Positions 1-8,194 of a DNA stretch of 41,138 nt are shown one piece after another; the first letter of the stretch is position 1, and each line of letters opens with the position of its first letter. The position numbers and the translations under genes are program-made. The notes under the pieces were generated by a model. The model worked only from the letters and a program-made list of their open reading frames with translations, ran no database searches and had not been told where the DNA came from. The stretch comes from Pseudobdellovibrionaceae bacterium (GTDB lineage: Bacteria > Bdellovibrionota > Bdellovibrionia > Bdellovibrionales > UBA1609), in the NCBI GenBank assembly GCA_025354795.1, contig JANXMF010000060.1:1-41138 (forward strand), read 5' to 3'.

Positions 1-2
1 CC

Positions 3-44
3 GAGCCACCGCAAGCGCAACTCACCTTGTTCGATCATGAATAA
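3..44 (+). CDS. C-terminal end of an upstream gene, ending in a clamp-binding-like motif
   Basis: Only the last 13 codons are in the window: frame 3 reads EPPQAQLTLFDHE and then TAA at 42-44. The pentapeptide QLTLF fits the bacterial sliding-clamp (DnaN) binding consensus QLxLF. Such a motif near a C-terminus after a proline/glutamine-rich linker is known from MutS and some other replication or repair proteins. Gene identity is inference from 13 residues; frame 1 also stays open to a TAA at 64-66, so the choice of frame rests only on this motif. Confidence 0.35.
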   Translation, partial: EPPQAQLTLFDHE

Positions 45-168
45 CAAAATAACGCTGGACCCCTAACTGGAAAAACCAGCCTAAAAGTGAGAAAATGCAG
101 GCAAAGGTTGGCTTGGCCGTTAAACTTGCCGATCAGAACCATGATCTTCTTTGCCGCAAGGACAGAAT

Positions 169-2259
169 ATGCATCGCTTAATTTCATCATTGCTTCTTGG
201 TCTATTGGTCTCTTTCACCGCTCAGGCGCAGTTTCAAAAGGCGCAGAATCTCGACCTGAGCTGCGTGCACTTGTATCCCATACAAATGAAGTACATGGAA
301 AAGCATGTGAACTTTTCCAAGCTCTCCAAGAATCTTGAAACCCGCACTATAGAACAATTTGTCAAACGCCTCGATGGCTCGAAACTTTATCTGTTGGATA
401 AAGATGTGAAGGACATTGAGCGGATGATGAAAAATGCGTTTGATAAAACCAAAAACAAAGAATGTGCTTCGCTCGACCAAGCCAATCAGCTTTTTGTCAA
501 ACGCGTGGGCGAGCGCGTGACCTACGCTAAAAAATTCTTGGGCGCTAAATTTAAATATGATCCCAAGGCGCAAATCCAGCGCGATCCGCAAGACCGCCCG
601 CGCCCTAAAACTTTGACCGACGCCAACAAGTTTCATGAAAACTACATGCAATATCAAGTGGCCAGCTACCTCGCCACCGACATGAAACAAGACGAAGCCA
701 AACAGCAGATCATTCGCAATTACGAGCGCGCTCTCAAACGTGTTCAGGATTTCAAGACGGAAGATTTGTTTTCCGCGTATCTGGATTCTTTCGCGCGCGC
801 TTTAGATCCGCATTCAAGTTACATGTCCGCCGATCAGCTGGAGGATTTTGAGATTCAAATGCGCCTGTCGCTGGAAGGTATCGGCGCGACGCTCAGTTCG
901 CAGGACGGATTTACCGTAATTGAGCAGCTGATTGTCGGCGGTGCCGCCGACCTTTCGGGCAAACTGAAAAACAAAGATAAAATTATCGCCGTGGCCCAGG
1001 GGAAGGATGCGGCATTTACCAATGTGATCGAAATGGAACTTCGTGACGTGGTCAAATTGATCCGCGGACCCAAGGGCTCCGAAGTGCGCTTGAAGATTTT
1101 GCGCAAGCTGCCCAAAGACAGCAATCGCTTTGAAGTCACTTTGATCCGCGATCAAATTAAGTTGGACGACGAAGCCGCCTCCATCACTTATTTAGAGCGC
1201 GAGAGCGCCGGTCAGAAATACAAAATTGGTTTACTTAATCTGCCGTCCTTCTACGCCGACAATCGTAAGAATGGGCCTTCGGCCGCGACCGATATGAAGA
1301 AGCTTCTCGCCGACGCCACTACCAACAAAGCCGACGCCGTGGTGCTCGATCTCTCGAACAACGGGGGCGGCAGTCTACGCGATGCCGTGGATATAGCGGG
1401 CTTATTTTTTGGCACCGGCAATGTGGTGAAGCAGAGCCAACGCGTGACTTCGGAACTTGATCAGATGAATTATGAGACGTTGCGCGACACCGATCCCGCG
1501 GTGGATTGGGCGGGCCCCATGGTGGTTTTGACCAGCCGGGTGAGTGCTTCGGCATCTGAAATTGTTTCGGGAACTTTACAAGATTATAAGCGCGCCATCA
1601 TTGTGGGCGGCGACCACACCTTTGGCAAAGGCACCGTGCAGTCGGTGGAGTACCTTCCTCCCGGTCTTGGCGCGATCAAAACTACGGTCGGCATGTTCTT
1701 CACTTCCGGCGGCGAGTCCACTCAGCACCGGGGGGTGTCTGGCGACATCGTATTCCCCTCGGCTTACGCGCAGGATGACGTCGGGGAGAAAACTTTGGAT
1801 TACTCGCTCCCGCCCAAAAAGATCAAAGAATTCCTGTCGCCCACGGCTTACGTGAGCGAAGGCAAGGGTGCTTGGGCGCAAATCAATAAGGATCTGATCT
1901 CCAAGCTTAAGGTGAAATCGCAACCGCGCATTGACGCCTCCAAGGATTTCAAGAAAATTCGCGACGACTTGGACAAAATCAAGAAGCGCGGCAAGATGGT
2001 CATTGTTGGCGATCTTTTGAAGGACAAAGAGAAAGATCCTAAGAAGAAGAAAAACGAAGACGGTGAGGACGAAGAGAATGCTTCGCTCTCGCGCGAAGAA
2101 CGCAAAAAGAAGTACTTGCAGCGCGCGGACGTGGTGGAAGCCATGAATATAGCCGCCGATATGGTGGCCGAGATGCATTCCCCTAGCTTTAAACTTGGGT
2201 CTCAGCAGAGCAAGAAGCTAGGAGAGCACCCCACGGCCGATACCTCTTCCGAGAATTAG
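169..2259 (+). CDS. prc: Carboxy-terminal processing protease, Prc/Tsp type (peptidase S41A)
   Basis: Periplasmic tail-specific protease, 696 aa, close in length to E. coli Prc (about 680). Order of parts: signal peptide (about 1-21, ending AQA), the Tsp N-terminal helical domain, a PDZ domain (about 235-330, with LSLEGIGATL and GGAADLSGKLK), the S41 protease core, and a lysine-rich C-terminal domain. Aligned by eye to E. coli Prc, the catalytic residues are Ser461 (within SASASE), Asp472 (QDY) and Lys487 (FGKGTVQ). The family degrades or trims periplasmic proteins at the C-terminus, including cell-wall enzymes. I chose the ATG at 169 because AAGGA at 158-162 lies 6 nt upstream and the signal peptide starts there; an in-frame TTG at 151 would add six residues. 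The charged stretch around 2030-2110 is very lysine/glutamate rich. Confidence 0.93.
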   Translation: MHRLISSLLLGLLVSFTAQAQFQKAQNLDLSCVHLYPIQMKYMEKHVNFSKLSKNLETRTIEQFVKRLDGSKLYLLDKDVKDIERMMKNAFDKTKNKECASLDQANQLFVKRVGERVTYAKKFLGAKFKYDPKAQIQRDPQDRPRPKTLTDANKFHENYMQYQVASYLATDMKQDEAKQQIIRNYERALKRVQDFKTEDLFSAYLDSFARALDPHSSYMSADQLEDFEIQMRLSLEGIGATLSSQDGFTVIEQLIVGGAADLSGKLKNKDKIIAVAQGKDAAFTNVIEMELRDVVKLIRGPKGSEVRLKILRKLPKDSNRFEVTLIRDQIKLDDEAASITYLERESAGQKYKIGLLNLPSFYADNRKNGPSAATDMKKLLADATTNKADAVVLDLSNNGGGSLRDAVDIAGLFFGTGNVVKQSQRVTSELDQMNYETLRDTDPAVDWAGPMVVLTSRVSASASEIVSGTLQDYKRAIIVGGDHTFGKGTVQSVEYLPPGLGAIKTTVGMFFTSGGESTQHRGVSGDIVFPSAYAQDDVGEKTLDYSLPPKKIKEFLSPTAYVSEGKGAWAQINKDLISKLKVKSQPRIDASKDFKKIRDDLDKIKKRGKMVIVGDLLKDKEKDPKKKKNEDGEDEENASLSREERKKKYLQRADVVEAMNIAADMVAEMHSPSFKLGSQQSKKLGEHPTADTSSEN

Positions 2260-2268
2260 GGTTTTATT

Positions 2269-2297
2269 TTGACAAAGAAAGGGCACGTCAGTATCCC
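2269..2297 (+). promoter_or_regulatory. Candidate sigma70-type promoter for the E1 operon
   Basis: A perfect -35 TTGACA (2269-2274) is followed after 17 nt by TATCCC (2292-2297), a weak -10 with the first three bases matching. It lies in the 73-bp gap before the E1 alpha gene. A 6-bp inverted repeat, CCTCAG (2296-2301) and CTGAGG (2323-2328), would place part of the ribosome site in a stem. Confidence 0.4.
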
Positions 2298-2332
2298 TCA
2301 GAATTGACCTTTTTAGGCAGAACTGAGGAGCC

Positions 2333-3376
2333 ATGGCTGTTTTAACCAACGTGACCACTAAGATCAATCGCAAGGCTAAAACCAAACCCCTCGCATTGCC
2401 TAAAGCCCAGCTTTTGAAGCTCCACGATTACATGGTCAAAAGCCGGGTACTCGAAGACCGTTTGATCAAAATCTATAAAACCGGCGAGGCTTATTTTTGG
2501 ATCGGCGCCCCCGGCGAAGAGGCCTTTGGCGTGGCCCTCGGCCTGTTGGTCAACAAGGGGCATGGTCCGCAGCACGACTACTTACACTTGCACTACCGCG
2601 GCACTCCTACCCTGGTCGCCATGGGCATGCCCATGATCGATTCGATTCGTTTAATTATGAACCGCGTGACCGATCCGTGCACAGGCGGGCGCAATTTTTC
2701 CAATCACTATTGTTTTCCCAAGTGGAATGTCGTCCCCGTGTCTTCACCTATTGAAGTGCAATACGGCACCGCTCTTGGCACCGCTCATGTTCAGCGCCGC
2801 CACAAAAGCAGTGGCATCACCATTGTCACCGGTGGCGACGCCGGTACGGCTGAGGGCGACTTCGCGTCGTGCTTGATTTGGGCTTCTCGCCCGGGCAAGG
2901 AACTGCCGATTTTAATTACGGTGCAAAATAACAAGTGGGGCATTTCGACTGGCTATGATTCCCAGCACGGTGAGACCTATATCGCCGATCGTGGCAAGGC
3001 CTTCAATATGCGCACACGCGTGATCGATGGCAACGATCCGATCGAGACTTACTTAGCCCTGGGCAGCGAGATGGCCTACATTCGCAAGACTGGCAAACCG
3101 GTGCTGCTCGAAGCCAATGTTTCTCGCCTCTATGGGCATTCGTCAGCCACCGGCGCCAATTTGATTCCTGATCGCGACTGCGTTTTGGCTTTTGAAAAAT
3201 TGCTTTTAGAAAACGATGTCTTGCGTCCGGCGGAAGCCAAGAAAATCTGGACAGATTATACCGAAGAGGCGCGCCAGGCCCAAGAGACCGCGCGTCTGGA
3301 CGCAGTCCCACAGGCGGATTCGGTGTGGGACAACGTTTATGCCGGCAGTGAAAACGCAGATTGGAGAAAATTCTAA
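2333..3376 (+). CDS. 2-oxoacid dehydrogenase E1 component, alpha subunit (branched-chain-like)
   Basis: Thiamine-diphosphate enzyme subunit that decarboxylates a 2-oxoacid and passes the acyl group to lipoyl-E2. The TPP-binding region is visible as GGDAGTAEGDF followed about 30 residues later by QNNKWGIST, and the N-terminal part has the family pattern SRVLEDRLIKIYKTGEAYF with GEEAFGVALG. The GEEA instead of GQEA and the NN-WGIST text lean towards the branched-chain 2-oxoacid (BCKDH) branch, but pyruvate cannot be excluded. Length 347 aa is normal. ATG at 2333 is preceded by GAGGAG. Its stop overlaps the ATG of the beta subunit by one base (TAATG), indicating translational coupling. No E2 or E3 gene is in the window, so those partners must be encoded elsewhere. 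Confidence 0.88.
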   Translation: MAVLTNVTTKINRKAKTKPLALPKAQLLKLHDYMVKSRVLEDRLIKIYKTGEAYFWIGAPGEEAFGVALGLLVNKGHGPQHDYLHLHYRGTPTLVAMGMPMIDSIRLIMNRVTDPCTGGRNFSNHYCFPKWNVVPVSSPIEVQYGTALGTAHVQRRHKSSGITIVTGGDAGTAEGDFASCLIWASRPGKELPILITVQNNKWGISTGYDSQHGETYIADRGKAFNMRTRVIDGNDPIETYLALGSEMAYIRKTGKPVLLEANVSRLYGHSSATGANLIPDRDCVLAFEKLLLENDVLRPAEAKKIWTDYTEEARQAQETARLDAVPQADSVWDNVYAGSENADWRKF

Positions 3377-4425
3377 TGGCTAGCTTAGCGCAAGCTATCC
3401 GCATGGGCTTACATTTTGCGGAAGAGAACCTGGAACTCAAAGATATTTTCGGCCAGGACGCAGGCGCCCCCATGGGCGGCGTCTTCACCGCCACTCAAGG
3501 TTTAAAGACCGCATGGAACACTCCGCTCGATGAGCGCGGAATCATCGGCATGGCGACCGGCATTGCTCTCACGGGCGAAAGATGTGTCGCAGAAATCCAG
3601 TTCTGCGATTACATATTCAACACCATTGATCTACTGAAAATCGCCGGCAACACCAATTGGGTCAGCAACGGAAATTATCCAATGCCGCTGGTGGTGATGA
3701 CTCCGGTGGGTGCCGGTATTCGCGGCTCGGTTTATCACAGTCACTCGTTTGATGCGTGGGCTACGCGGCTCCCAGGCTGGAAAGTCGTGATGCCGTCGAA
3801 CTCGCTCGACGCTTATGGTTTGTTGCTCTCGGCGATTGCGGATCCGAACCCGGTGCTATACTTGGTTCCTAAGGCCTTGATGCGCCTGCGTAGCGAGGAG
3901 CTGATTCCCGGCGAGCCCGAAGATCAAAAGGCGCTCAAAAATGCCATTGATGCGCCGATTGGTGAGCGCAGCAAGTGGCGTCCGCGTTGGCCGAAACTCG
4001 AGGACTACCGCGTGCCGATTGGGGAAGCTAAGACCACGCGCTCGGGTCGGGATGTCACCGTGGTGAGTTACGGGCGTAATATTTTGATGTGCAATAAGGT
4101 GGCCGACGACATCGGCGGCGGAGCGGTCGAAGTGATTGATCTGCGCTCACTTTATCCCTATGACTGGCAAGCGATTCGGGCATCTGTGAGGCGCACGCGC
4201 CGCGTATTGTTTGTCAACGAAGACACCGAGGTGACGAATTTCGGCGAACATCTTGCCTACCGAGTGACTCAGGAACTGTTTTATGAAATCGATGCGCCTC
4301 CGAGGGTTTTAGCGGGTAAAAATCTTCCCGGTATCGGACTGCATGCTAACCTAGAGGAAAATTCAGTGCCACAAAGTCACGACATTGAACGGACAGTGCG
4401 TGAAATTTTGGCCGAGGTGCCGTGA
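3376..4425 (+). CDS. 2-oxoacid dehydrogenase E1 component, beta subunit
   Basis: Partner of the preceding alpha subunit in the alpha2-beta2 E1 enzyme. Family landmarks: GQDAGAPMGGVFTATQGL near residue 25, AEIQFCDYIFNTID, GIRGSVYHSHSFDAW, the PSNSLDAYGLL segment, and the C-terminal transketolase domain with VTVVSYGRN and VNEDTEVTNFGEHLAY. At 349 aa it is slightly longer than the usual 325-aa E1 beta because of an extra stretch around 180-215 that includes SKWRPRWPKLEDY. The ATG at 3376 is preferred over the in-frame TTG at 3361 because GGAG at 3363-3366 sits just upstream. The next gene starts on a GTG overlapping this stop, so three genes probably form one transcript. Confidence 0.9.
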   Translation: MASLAQAIRMGLHFAEENLELKDIFGQDAGAPMGGVFTATQGLKTAWNTPLDERGIIGMATGIALTGERCVAEIQFCDYIFNTIDLLKIAGNTNWVSNGNYPMPLVVMTPVGAGIRGSVYHSHSFDAWATRLPGWKVVMPSNSLDAYGLLLSAIADPNPVLYLVPKALMRLRSEELIPGEPEDQKALKNAIDAPIGERSKWRPRWPKLEDYRVPIGEAKTTRSGRDVTVVSYGRNILMCNKVADDIGGGAVEVIDLRSLYPYDWQAIRASVRRTRRVLFVNEDTEVTNFGEHLAYRVTQELFYEIDAPPRVLAGKNLPGIGLHANLEENSVPQSHDIERTVREILAEVP

Positions 4426-5219
4426 AAAAAAAGAAGCTGCCGCCGTTTGACCGCTATGCCCACTATTTTCGCGCGGTCCAATCGCCGGAAGCCGACTGCC
4501 AGTTTATTTCCGACAGTTATAAAGAGCTAAGGGGCCACCGCCCCCACGACCTGCGCGAAGATTTTTGCGCGGCTTTCGCACTATGCTGTGCATGGACCCG
4601 CCGCAATCGCCACAACCGCTCGATCGGCATCGATCTCGATCAGGAGCCGATCAGTTACGGGCAAACGCATTACTTGCCAAAACTGCGGCCGGAGCAGCGG
4701 AAACGCGTGCGCATTTTAAACGGCAGCGTATTGACCGCCAAGGTTCCTCATGTCGACGTGGTGATTGCGTTTAATTTTTCTTTTTGCATTTTCAAATCTC
4801 GCCTGCTTTTGCGTCGCTATTTTAAGAGTGTGCACAAAGGTCTGCGCCAGGACGGCCTATTTATTCTCGATGCTTTCGGCGGTTCCGATACGCAAGAAGC
4901 CAACGAGGAGAAATCGAAGATCGGAAATTTTTTTTACTACTGGGAACAAGGGAGCTTCGAGCCGATCACCAACGAAGCCATGTTTCATATTCATTTCAAA
5001 CGCAAAGGGGAGCGTAAACGCGAGAAAGTTTTTTCCTACGATTGGCGCTTGTGGACGATTGCGGAGATTCGCGAAACTCTGCATGAGGCGGGCTTTCGTC
5101 GCACCCATGTTTATTGGGAGGGCACCACCCGAAGTGGCGGGGGCAACGGAAAGTTCAAGCGCACCGAGGTCGGTGAAGAGTGCTATGGCTGGGTGGCGTA
5201 CTTGGTGGCGGAGAAGTGA
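4422..5219 (+). CDS. Class I SAM-dependent methyltransferase, LREDFC-type
   Basis: 265 aa. The SAM-binding motif I is replaced by the variant DLREDFCAAFALCCAWTRR, followed by the acidic loop SIGIDLDQEP (motif II) and later DVVIAFNFSFCIF, with GLFILDAFGG as the strand after the substrate helix. This combination is typical of an uncharacterised methyltransferase family often annotated only at the fold level; the substrate is unknown. GTG start at 4422 overlaps the E1 beta stop (GTGA), so it is probably translated together with the dehydrogenase subunits, though nothing in the sequence shows a functional link. The C-terminus (ECYGWVAYLVAEK) is family-like, suggesting a complete gene. Confidence 0.75.
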   Translation: MKKKKLPPFDRYAHYFRAVQSPEADCQFISDSYKELRGHRPHDLREDFCAAFALCCAWTRRNRHNRSIGIDLDQEPISYGQTHYLPKLRPEQRKRVRILNGSVLTAKVPHVDVVIAFNFSFCIFKSRLLLRRYFKSVHKGLRQDGLFILDAFGGSDTQEANEEKSKIGNFFYYWEQGSFEPITNEAMFHIHFKRKGERKREKVFSYDWRLWTIAEIRETLHEAGFRRTHVYWEGTTRSGGGNGKFKRTEVGEECYGWVAYLVAEK

Positions 5220-5315
5220 AAGCTAACGAACTGCCGGCCCAGGCCCACTGGGCGGTGGCCTTATCGCTTTGCACCTCGGCACCGACATGGATGATGTCGG
5301 CGCCCAACGGAAATC

Positions 5316-5819
5316 TTACTTTCTAAAATTCACCTTCCCCATGTAATCCATTTTACCAATATCCACGCCCGCATGGCGCAGAATTGCGTAAGCCATGGCC
5401 ATATGAAAATAAAAATTCGGAATCGCGACTTCGGTCACATACTCCTCACCGGGCAGCCACTCACCCTGGGCCCACTTGGGTGACACCTTCATGGTCGCTG
5501 CGTTTTTAAAATCTTCGGGTTTCATTTCGTCGAGACATGTCGTGGCTTTTTTAATACGCGCGCGCAGCTCAGTCCAAGTGGTTTCGTTGTCTTCATGTTT
5601 TGGCGCTTGTTTGCCAGAAAGATAAGACGCGCAAAACTTGGCGCTGTCGCATACGGACTGAATCTGTTTAACCAATGGATACATATCAGGAGCGAGGCGC
5701 ATGCCGACATAGTTGTTGACGTCGAACTTGCGGTGATCCGCATGGGCTGCGGCTTTCACCATCAGGCCATCGAGGTTGGTGAGCATTTTCTTAAATTCGG
5801 TGACTGTTTGATGATACAT
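5316..5819 (-). CDS. DUF1993 family protein
   Basis: 167 aa, matching the usual size of DUF1993 proteins, a family with a DinB-like four-helix fold and no assigned function. Visible family features are the N-terminal helix MYHQTVTEFKKMLTNLDGLM, the conserved segment MRLAPDMYPLVKQIQ with an aspartate-methionine pair, and the C-terminal AIPNFYFHMAMAYAILRHAG followed by DYMGK. In DinB-like folds histidines form a metal site; here H and FYFH are candidates, but that is inference. It stands alone on the minus strand, convergent with the methyltransferase and downstream of pyrE by 57 bp. A 7-bp inverted repeat (CCGACAT/ATGTCGG, 5282-5300) lies between the convergent genes. Confidence 0.8.
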   Translation of the reverse strand: MYHQTVTEFKKMLTNLDGLMVKAAAHADHRKFDVNNYVGMRLAPDMYPLVKQIQSVCDSAKFCASYLSGKQAPKHEDNETTWTELRARIKKATTCLDEMKPEDFKNAATMKVSPKWAQGEWLPGEEYVTEVAIPNFYFHMAMAYAILRHAGVDIGKMDYMGKVNFRK

Positions 5820-5876
5820 AATTGTTCTCCGTGGTTATTGCATGAAGACCCAGGTTAGGCACCTCAGCAACACTCG

Positions 5877-6410
5877 TCAATCCTTTGCGGCCTGCTTCAA
5901 TTGCGCTTGAGTAAAGAGGCTAGTCATTTCTAGCCTCGCGGTTTTTAATTTTTCCTCACCGCCCTGTTGGCGCGAGATCACGCACAGCACATGCTCGACG
6001 ACGGCCCCTTCACGGCGCAAGTCTTCGGCACTGAGAATCACTTGGCCGCCGGTAGTGATCACGTCTTCGATAATGCACACGCGGGTGTCGCGCAAAGTCT
6101 CAAGCCCCTCAGCGACCCGACAGGTGCCGTATGCTTTGGCTTCCTTCCGCACAAACACCGCCGGCAGGCCCGTCTCTAGCGAAAGAGCGGTGGCGATAGG
6201 AATTCCGCCCATTTCTAAGCCCGCCAGGATCTGTATACCTTTCGGTATGAGGGGCGCGAGCGCCACGGCAATTTGACGCAAAATTTTCGGTTGGGATTCA
6301 AAGCGATATTTATCGAAATACTCGGTGGAGGTAAGGCCCGAGCGCAGTTTGAACTGGCCAGTGAGGTGCGCGACTTTGAAAATGGAACGTGCGAGTTCTA
6401 GTGCGGACAT
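5877..6410 (-). CDS. pyrE: Orotate phosphoribosyltransferase
   Basis: Catalyses orotate + PRPP to orotidine 5'-phosphate in pyrimidine synthesis; cytosolic. The PRPP-binding motif is clear as VCIIEDVITTGGQ (about 111-123), the flexible-loop lysine region is VRKEAKAYGT (87-96), and the N-terminal substrate loop is KLRSGLTSTEYFDKYRFES. At 177 aa it is shorter than E. coli PyrE (213), as in many bacteria and archaea with the compact form. No other pyrimidine genes are adjacent, although dcd lies 1.2 kb away on the same strand. Confidence 0.93.
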   Translation of the reverse strand: MSALELARSIFKVAHLTGQFKLRSGLTSTEYFDKYRFESQPKILRQIAVALAPLIPKGIQILAGLEMGGIPIATALSLETGLPAVFVRKEAKAYGTCRVAEGLETLRDTRVCIIEDVITTGGQVILSAEDLRREGAVVEHVLCVISRQQGGEEKLKTARLEMTSLFTQAQLKQAAKD

Positions 6411-6428
6411 GTTTCTCCCGAGGTCACA

Positions 6429-6459
6429 TTGACACTCGACTGCGGTGTAAAGGTGCTAT
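6429..6459 (+). promoter_or_regulatory. Possible promoter upstream of the small membrane ORF
   Basis: TTGACA at 6429-6434 is a perfect -35; TGCTAT at 6454-6459 is a fair -10 but the 19-nt spacer is long. It faces the small ORF at 6580 and lies immediately beyond the pyrE start on the opposite strand. Sequence match only. Confidence 0.25.
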
Positions 6460-6551
6460 TTTGGCCAAAAACGTAACCCAAACCAATTGCTGAGTAAAGC
6501 TTGTCCAACACTTTAATTGGCACATGAAATGCTCTTGTCCTTTTAAGGGAG

Positions 6552-6571
6552 CTTCCTCATGGCCGAGGAAG
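6552..6571 (+). promoter_or_regulatory. Hairpin covering the ribosome binding site of the small ORF
   Basis: CTTCCTC (6552-6558) and GAGGAAG (6565-6571) are perfectly complementary with a 6-nt loop ATGGCC. The right arm is the purine-rich ribosome site for the ATG at 6580. Folding of this stem would block initiation, which suggests, but does not prove, translational control. Confidence 0.4.
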
Positions 6572-6579
6572 AGTGATGC

Positions 6580-6678
6580 ATGGGAAAAATGACAGCGCGA
6601 AAAATCTATCTGATCCTCATTGTGTTAACGATGTTGATGCTAGTTGCGACCAGAACCCTTGTTCCGCACCCAATTTAG
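6580..6678 (+). CDS. Candidate 32-aa single-pass membrane peptide
   Basis: The ORF from ATG at 6580 to TAG at 6676-6678 encodes MGKMTARKIYLIL followed by a hydrophobic run (about residues 9-24) and a short tail ending in HPI. A basic N-terminus followed by one membrane helix is a common small-protein layout. GAGGA at 6565-6569 is 10 nt upstream of the start and is buried in a hairpin. No family is recognised and no homologue can be checked here; it occupies an otherwise gene-free 300-bp stretch between pyrE and cutA. Confidence 0.35.
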   Translation: MGKMTARKIYLILIVLTMLMLVATRTLVPHPI

Positions 6679-6712
6679 TTGCTGCGTATGCGACTGCTCA
6701 AAAAGGTCACGC

Positions 6713-7033
6713 TCAAAGGCTCTGCGTGTAAACCCAATTCAAAAACTGCGGCAAGCCATCCTCGATCGCGAGGAACACCAGACAAGGATTGTCGTAGGGA
6801 TGTATTGCCCGGATTCTTTCCATTAGTGTGGCCCGCTTAAGTTCTGAGGTCTTAAGGATGGCAACCCATTCCGCTGACTTTTGCAGCTGCCCCTGCCACT
6901 TGTAGAGCGAATGTACGGGGCCGTGGATATTGGCGCAGGCGATGGTTTCTTCAAATACCAGCTGTTCGCAAATACTCTTAGCGCTGTCTTCGCTGGGAAA
7001 AGTACAGTAAGCGAACGTGACCCTAGAGCTCAT
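6713..7033 (-). CDS. cutA: CutA-like divalent-cation tolerance protein
   Basis: 106 aa, the normal CutA1 length. Family signatures: FAYCTFPSEDSAKSICEQLVFEETIACANI (N-terminal ferredoxin-like half), VHSLYKWQGQLQKSAEWVAILKTS in the middle and IRAIHPYDNPCLVFLAIEDG near the C-terminus. CutA1 proteins form very stable trimers that resemble PII signalling proteins; the original copper-tolerance role is disputed. The ATG at 7033 is chosen because the family begins at VTFAYCTFP; a longer frame to 7102 would add an arginine-rich stretch that only shadows the CBS gene. The first codons overlap the end of the CBS gene by 11 bp, so the two are probably co-translated. Confidence 0.9.
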   Translation of the reverse strand: MSSRVTFAYCTFPSEDSAKSICEQLVFEETIACANIHGPVHSLYKWQGQLQKSAEWVAILKTSELKRATLMERIRAIHPYDNPCLVFLAIEDGLPQFLNWVYTQSL

Positions 7034-7583
7034 AAGTGCGCGGCGCTGGCGGCGAGAATTCCGCGGGCGCGGGGGTGGGCGCGATCTCCATATCAAAGCC
7101 AAACACTAGCTCGACGAAGTCTGAAAGTGTTATGATCCCCACCGTGGAACGCTGACCATTTTTGACGACCAGAAATGGACTCGCGCTTTTTAGAAACGCG
7201 TCGGCGAGATCGGCGGCATTGGCGTCCTCGAAGATGATGCCTGCCGGCCGGATAAACTGAGTCCACTGGGTTTCTTCCACCGGATCATTGAGCAGCTCGA
7301 GAATTTTCTGTTTTGAAATCCAGCCTAGAACATGGTCAAGGTCGCCCTTGTACACTGGAAAATAAACAGTTTTTGCCGACTTGAGACGGCGCACGCGTTT
7401 GAGCTGCACATCCACGTCTAGGGCTAGTATCACTGGCCTTGGCGTCATGATCTCGCGCACCGGTACGTTTTCAAGTTCATGCATGCGAGCTTGTAGAATG
7501 GGCGAGATCGGGTGGTCTGAGCCTTCTTCGATCGAGTTATTTTCGGGATTCTTTAGATCTTGAATCCAAGAGAACAATTTCAT
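7023..7583 (-). CDS. CBS-domain pair protein (CorC/HlyC-related)
   Basis: 186 aa. Two CBS motifs are visible: VREIMTPRPVILALDVDVQLKRV through FPVYKGDLDHVLGWISKQKILELL, and FIRPAGIIFEDANAADLADAFLKSASPFLVVKNGQRSTVGIITLSDFVELVFG. The text is closest to the central part of CorC/TlyC-type proteins, but both the N-terminal DUF21 membrane domain and the C-terminal CorC transporter-associated domain are missing. CBS pairs bind adenine nucleotides and act as regulatory sensors. The N-terminal 30 residues are polar and the C-terminal 20 are proline/alanine rich. It is the first gene of the CBS-cutA pair; dcd lies 47 bp upstream on the same strand. Confidence 0.8.
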   Translation of the reverse strand: MKLFSWIQDLKNPENNSIEEGSDHPISPILQARMHELENVPVREIMTPRPVILALDVDVQLKRVRRLKSAKTVYFPVYKGDLDHVLGWISKQKILELLNDPVEETQWTQFIRPAGIIFEDANAADLADAFLKSASPFLVVKNGQRSTVGIITLSDFVELVFGFDMEIAPTPAPAEFSPPAPRTYEL

Positions 7584-7630
7584 GTCTTGTTGAGGTTAGC
7601 ACATTCCGGGCCTAGTTTGCGCTGGCTCCG

Positions 7631-8194
7631 TCAGGATTTATGCAGATCTCTTGGCTTTGCTTTTACCTCAATATCCTTAAATACTTGACTTCCCGTGGCA
7701 TTAAGCTGGCCCTGGTATTTTCCACGGTACGGTGCGTCAGCATGTTGGTCGAGGCTACAAAAAACCAGCTGGCAGATCCGGCGCCCGGCCTGAAGTCGTA
7801 TGGGAAGCGAATTGGCATTGTAAAGTTCAAGCGTGATTTGTCCTTCAAAACCGGGGTCGACCCAGCCGGCGTTTTGAATAAAAAGCCCGATGCGCCCGAT
7901 GGAGCTGCGGCCTTCGACGAAGGCGGTGAGGTTATTGGGCAGCCGGATAAATTCCATGGTGGTGGCGAGCAAAAAGGAATGGGGAGGAATGGTGATTTCA
8001 GGACCCTTGATCTGGCGATAGAGAATCTCAGTGTTGAGGTCGATCATGTGCATCTGCCGATCCTCAACCACCAGAAAATCCGCGCCCAGCCGGCAATCTA
8101 TGCTGGCGGGCTGGATCGACTCTTCGTTGAGGGGGGTGACTCCCAACTCGCCGCTTTGGATCAGCCGTTTGAGAGTCGCATCAGAAAGAATCAC
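7631..8194 (-). CDS. dcd: dCTP deaminase
   Basis: 187 aa, trimeric dUTPase-like fold. Deaminates dCTP to dUTP, supplying dUMP for thymidylate synthesis. Diagnostic text: [12 protein letters not shown], the active-site segment [33 protein letters not shown] including the catalytic glutamate of the TLE triad, and the C-terminal YRGKYQGQ nucleotide-binding arm. Some relatives are bifunctional and also hydrolyse dUTP; the sequence alone does not tell me which type this is. The GTG start (8192-8194) overlaps the fusA stop (GTGA), so dcd is translationally coupled to EF-G, an uncommon partnership. Confidence 0.92.
   Translation of the reverse strand: MILSDATLKRLIQSGELGVTPLNEESIQPASIDCRLGADFLVVEDRQMHMIDLNTEILYRQIKGPEITIPPHSFLLATTMEFIRLPNNLTAFVEGRSSIGRIGLFIQNAGWVDPGFEGQITLELYNANSLPIRLQAGRRICQLVFCSLDQHADAPYRGKYQGQLNATGSQVFKDIEVKAKPRDLHKS

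Noticed and set aside
1576-2178. 200-aa minus-strand ORF inside prc
   Set aside because: It overlaps the conserved protease domain on the other strand and has no family features.
5216-5326. Short GTG ORF of about 36 codons overlapping the methyltransferase stop
   Set aside because: It has no hydrophobic or family pattern and overlaps the end of the convergent DUF1993 gene; too weak to call.
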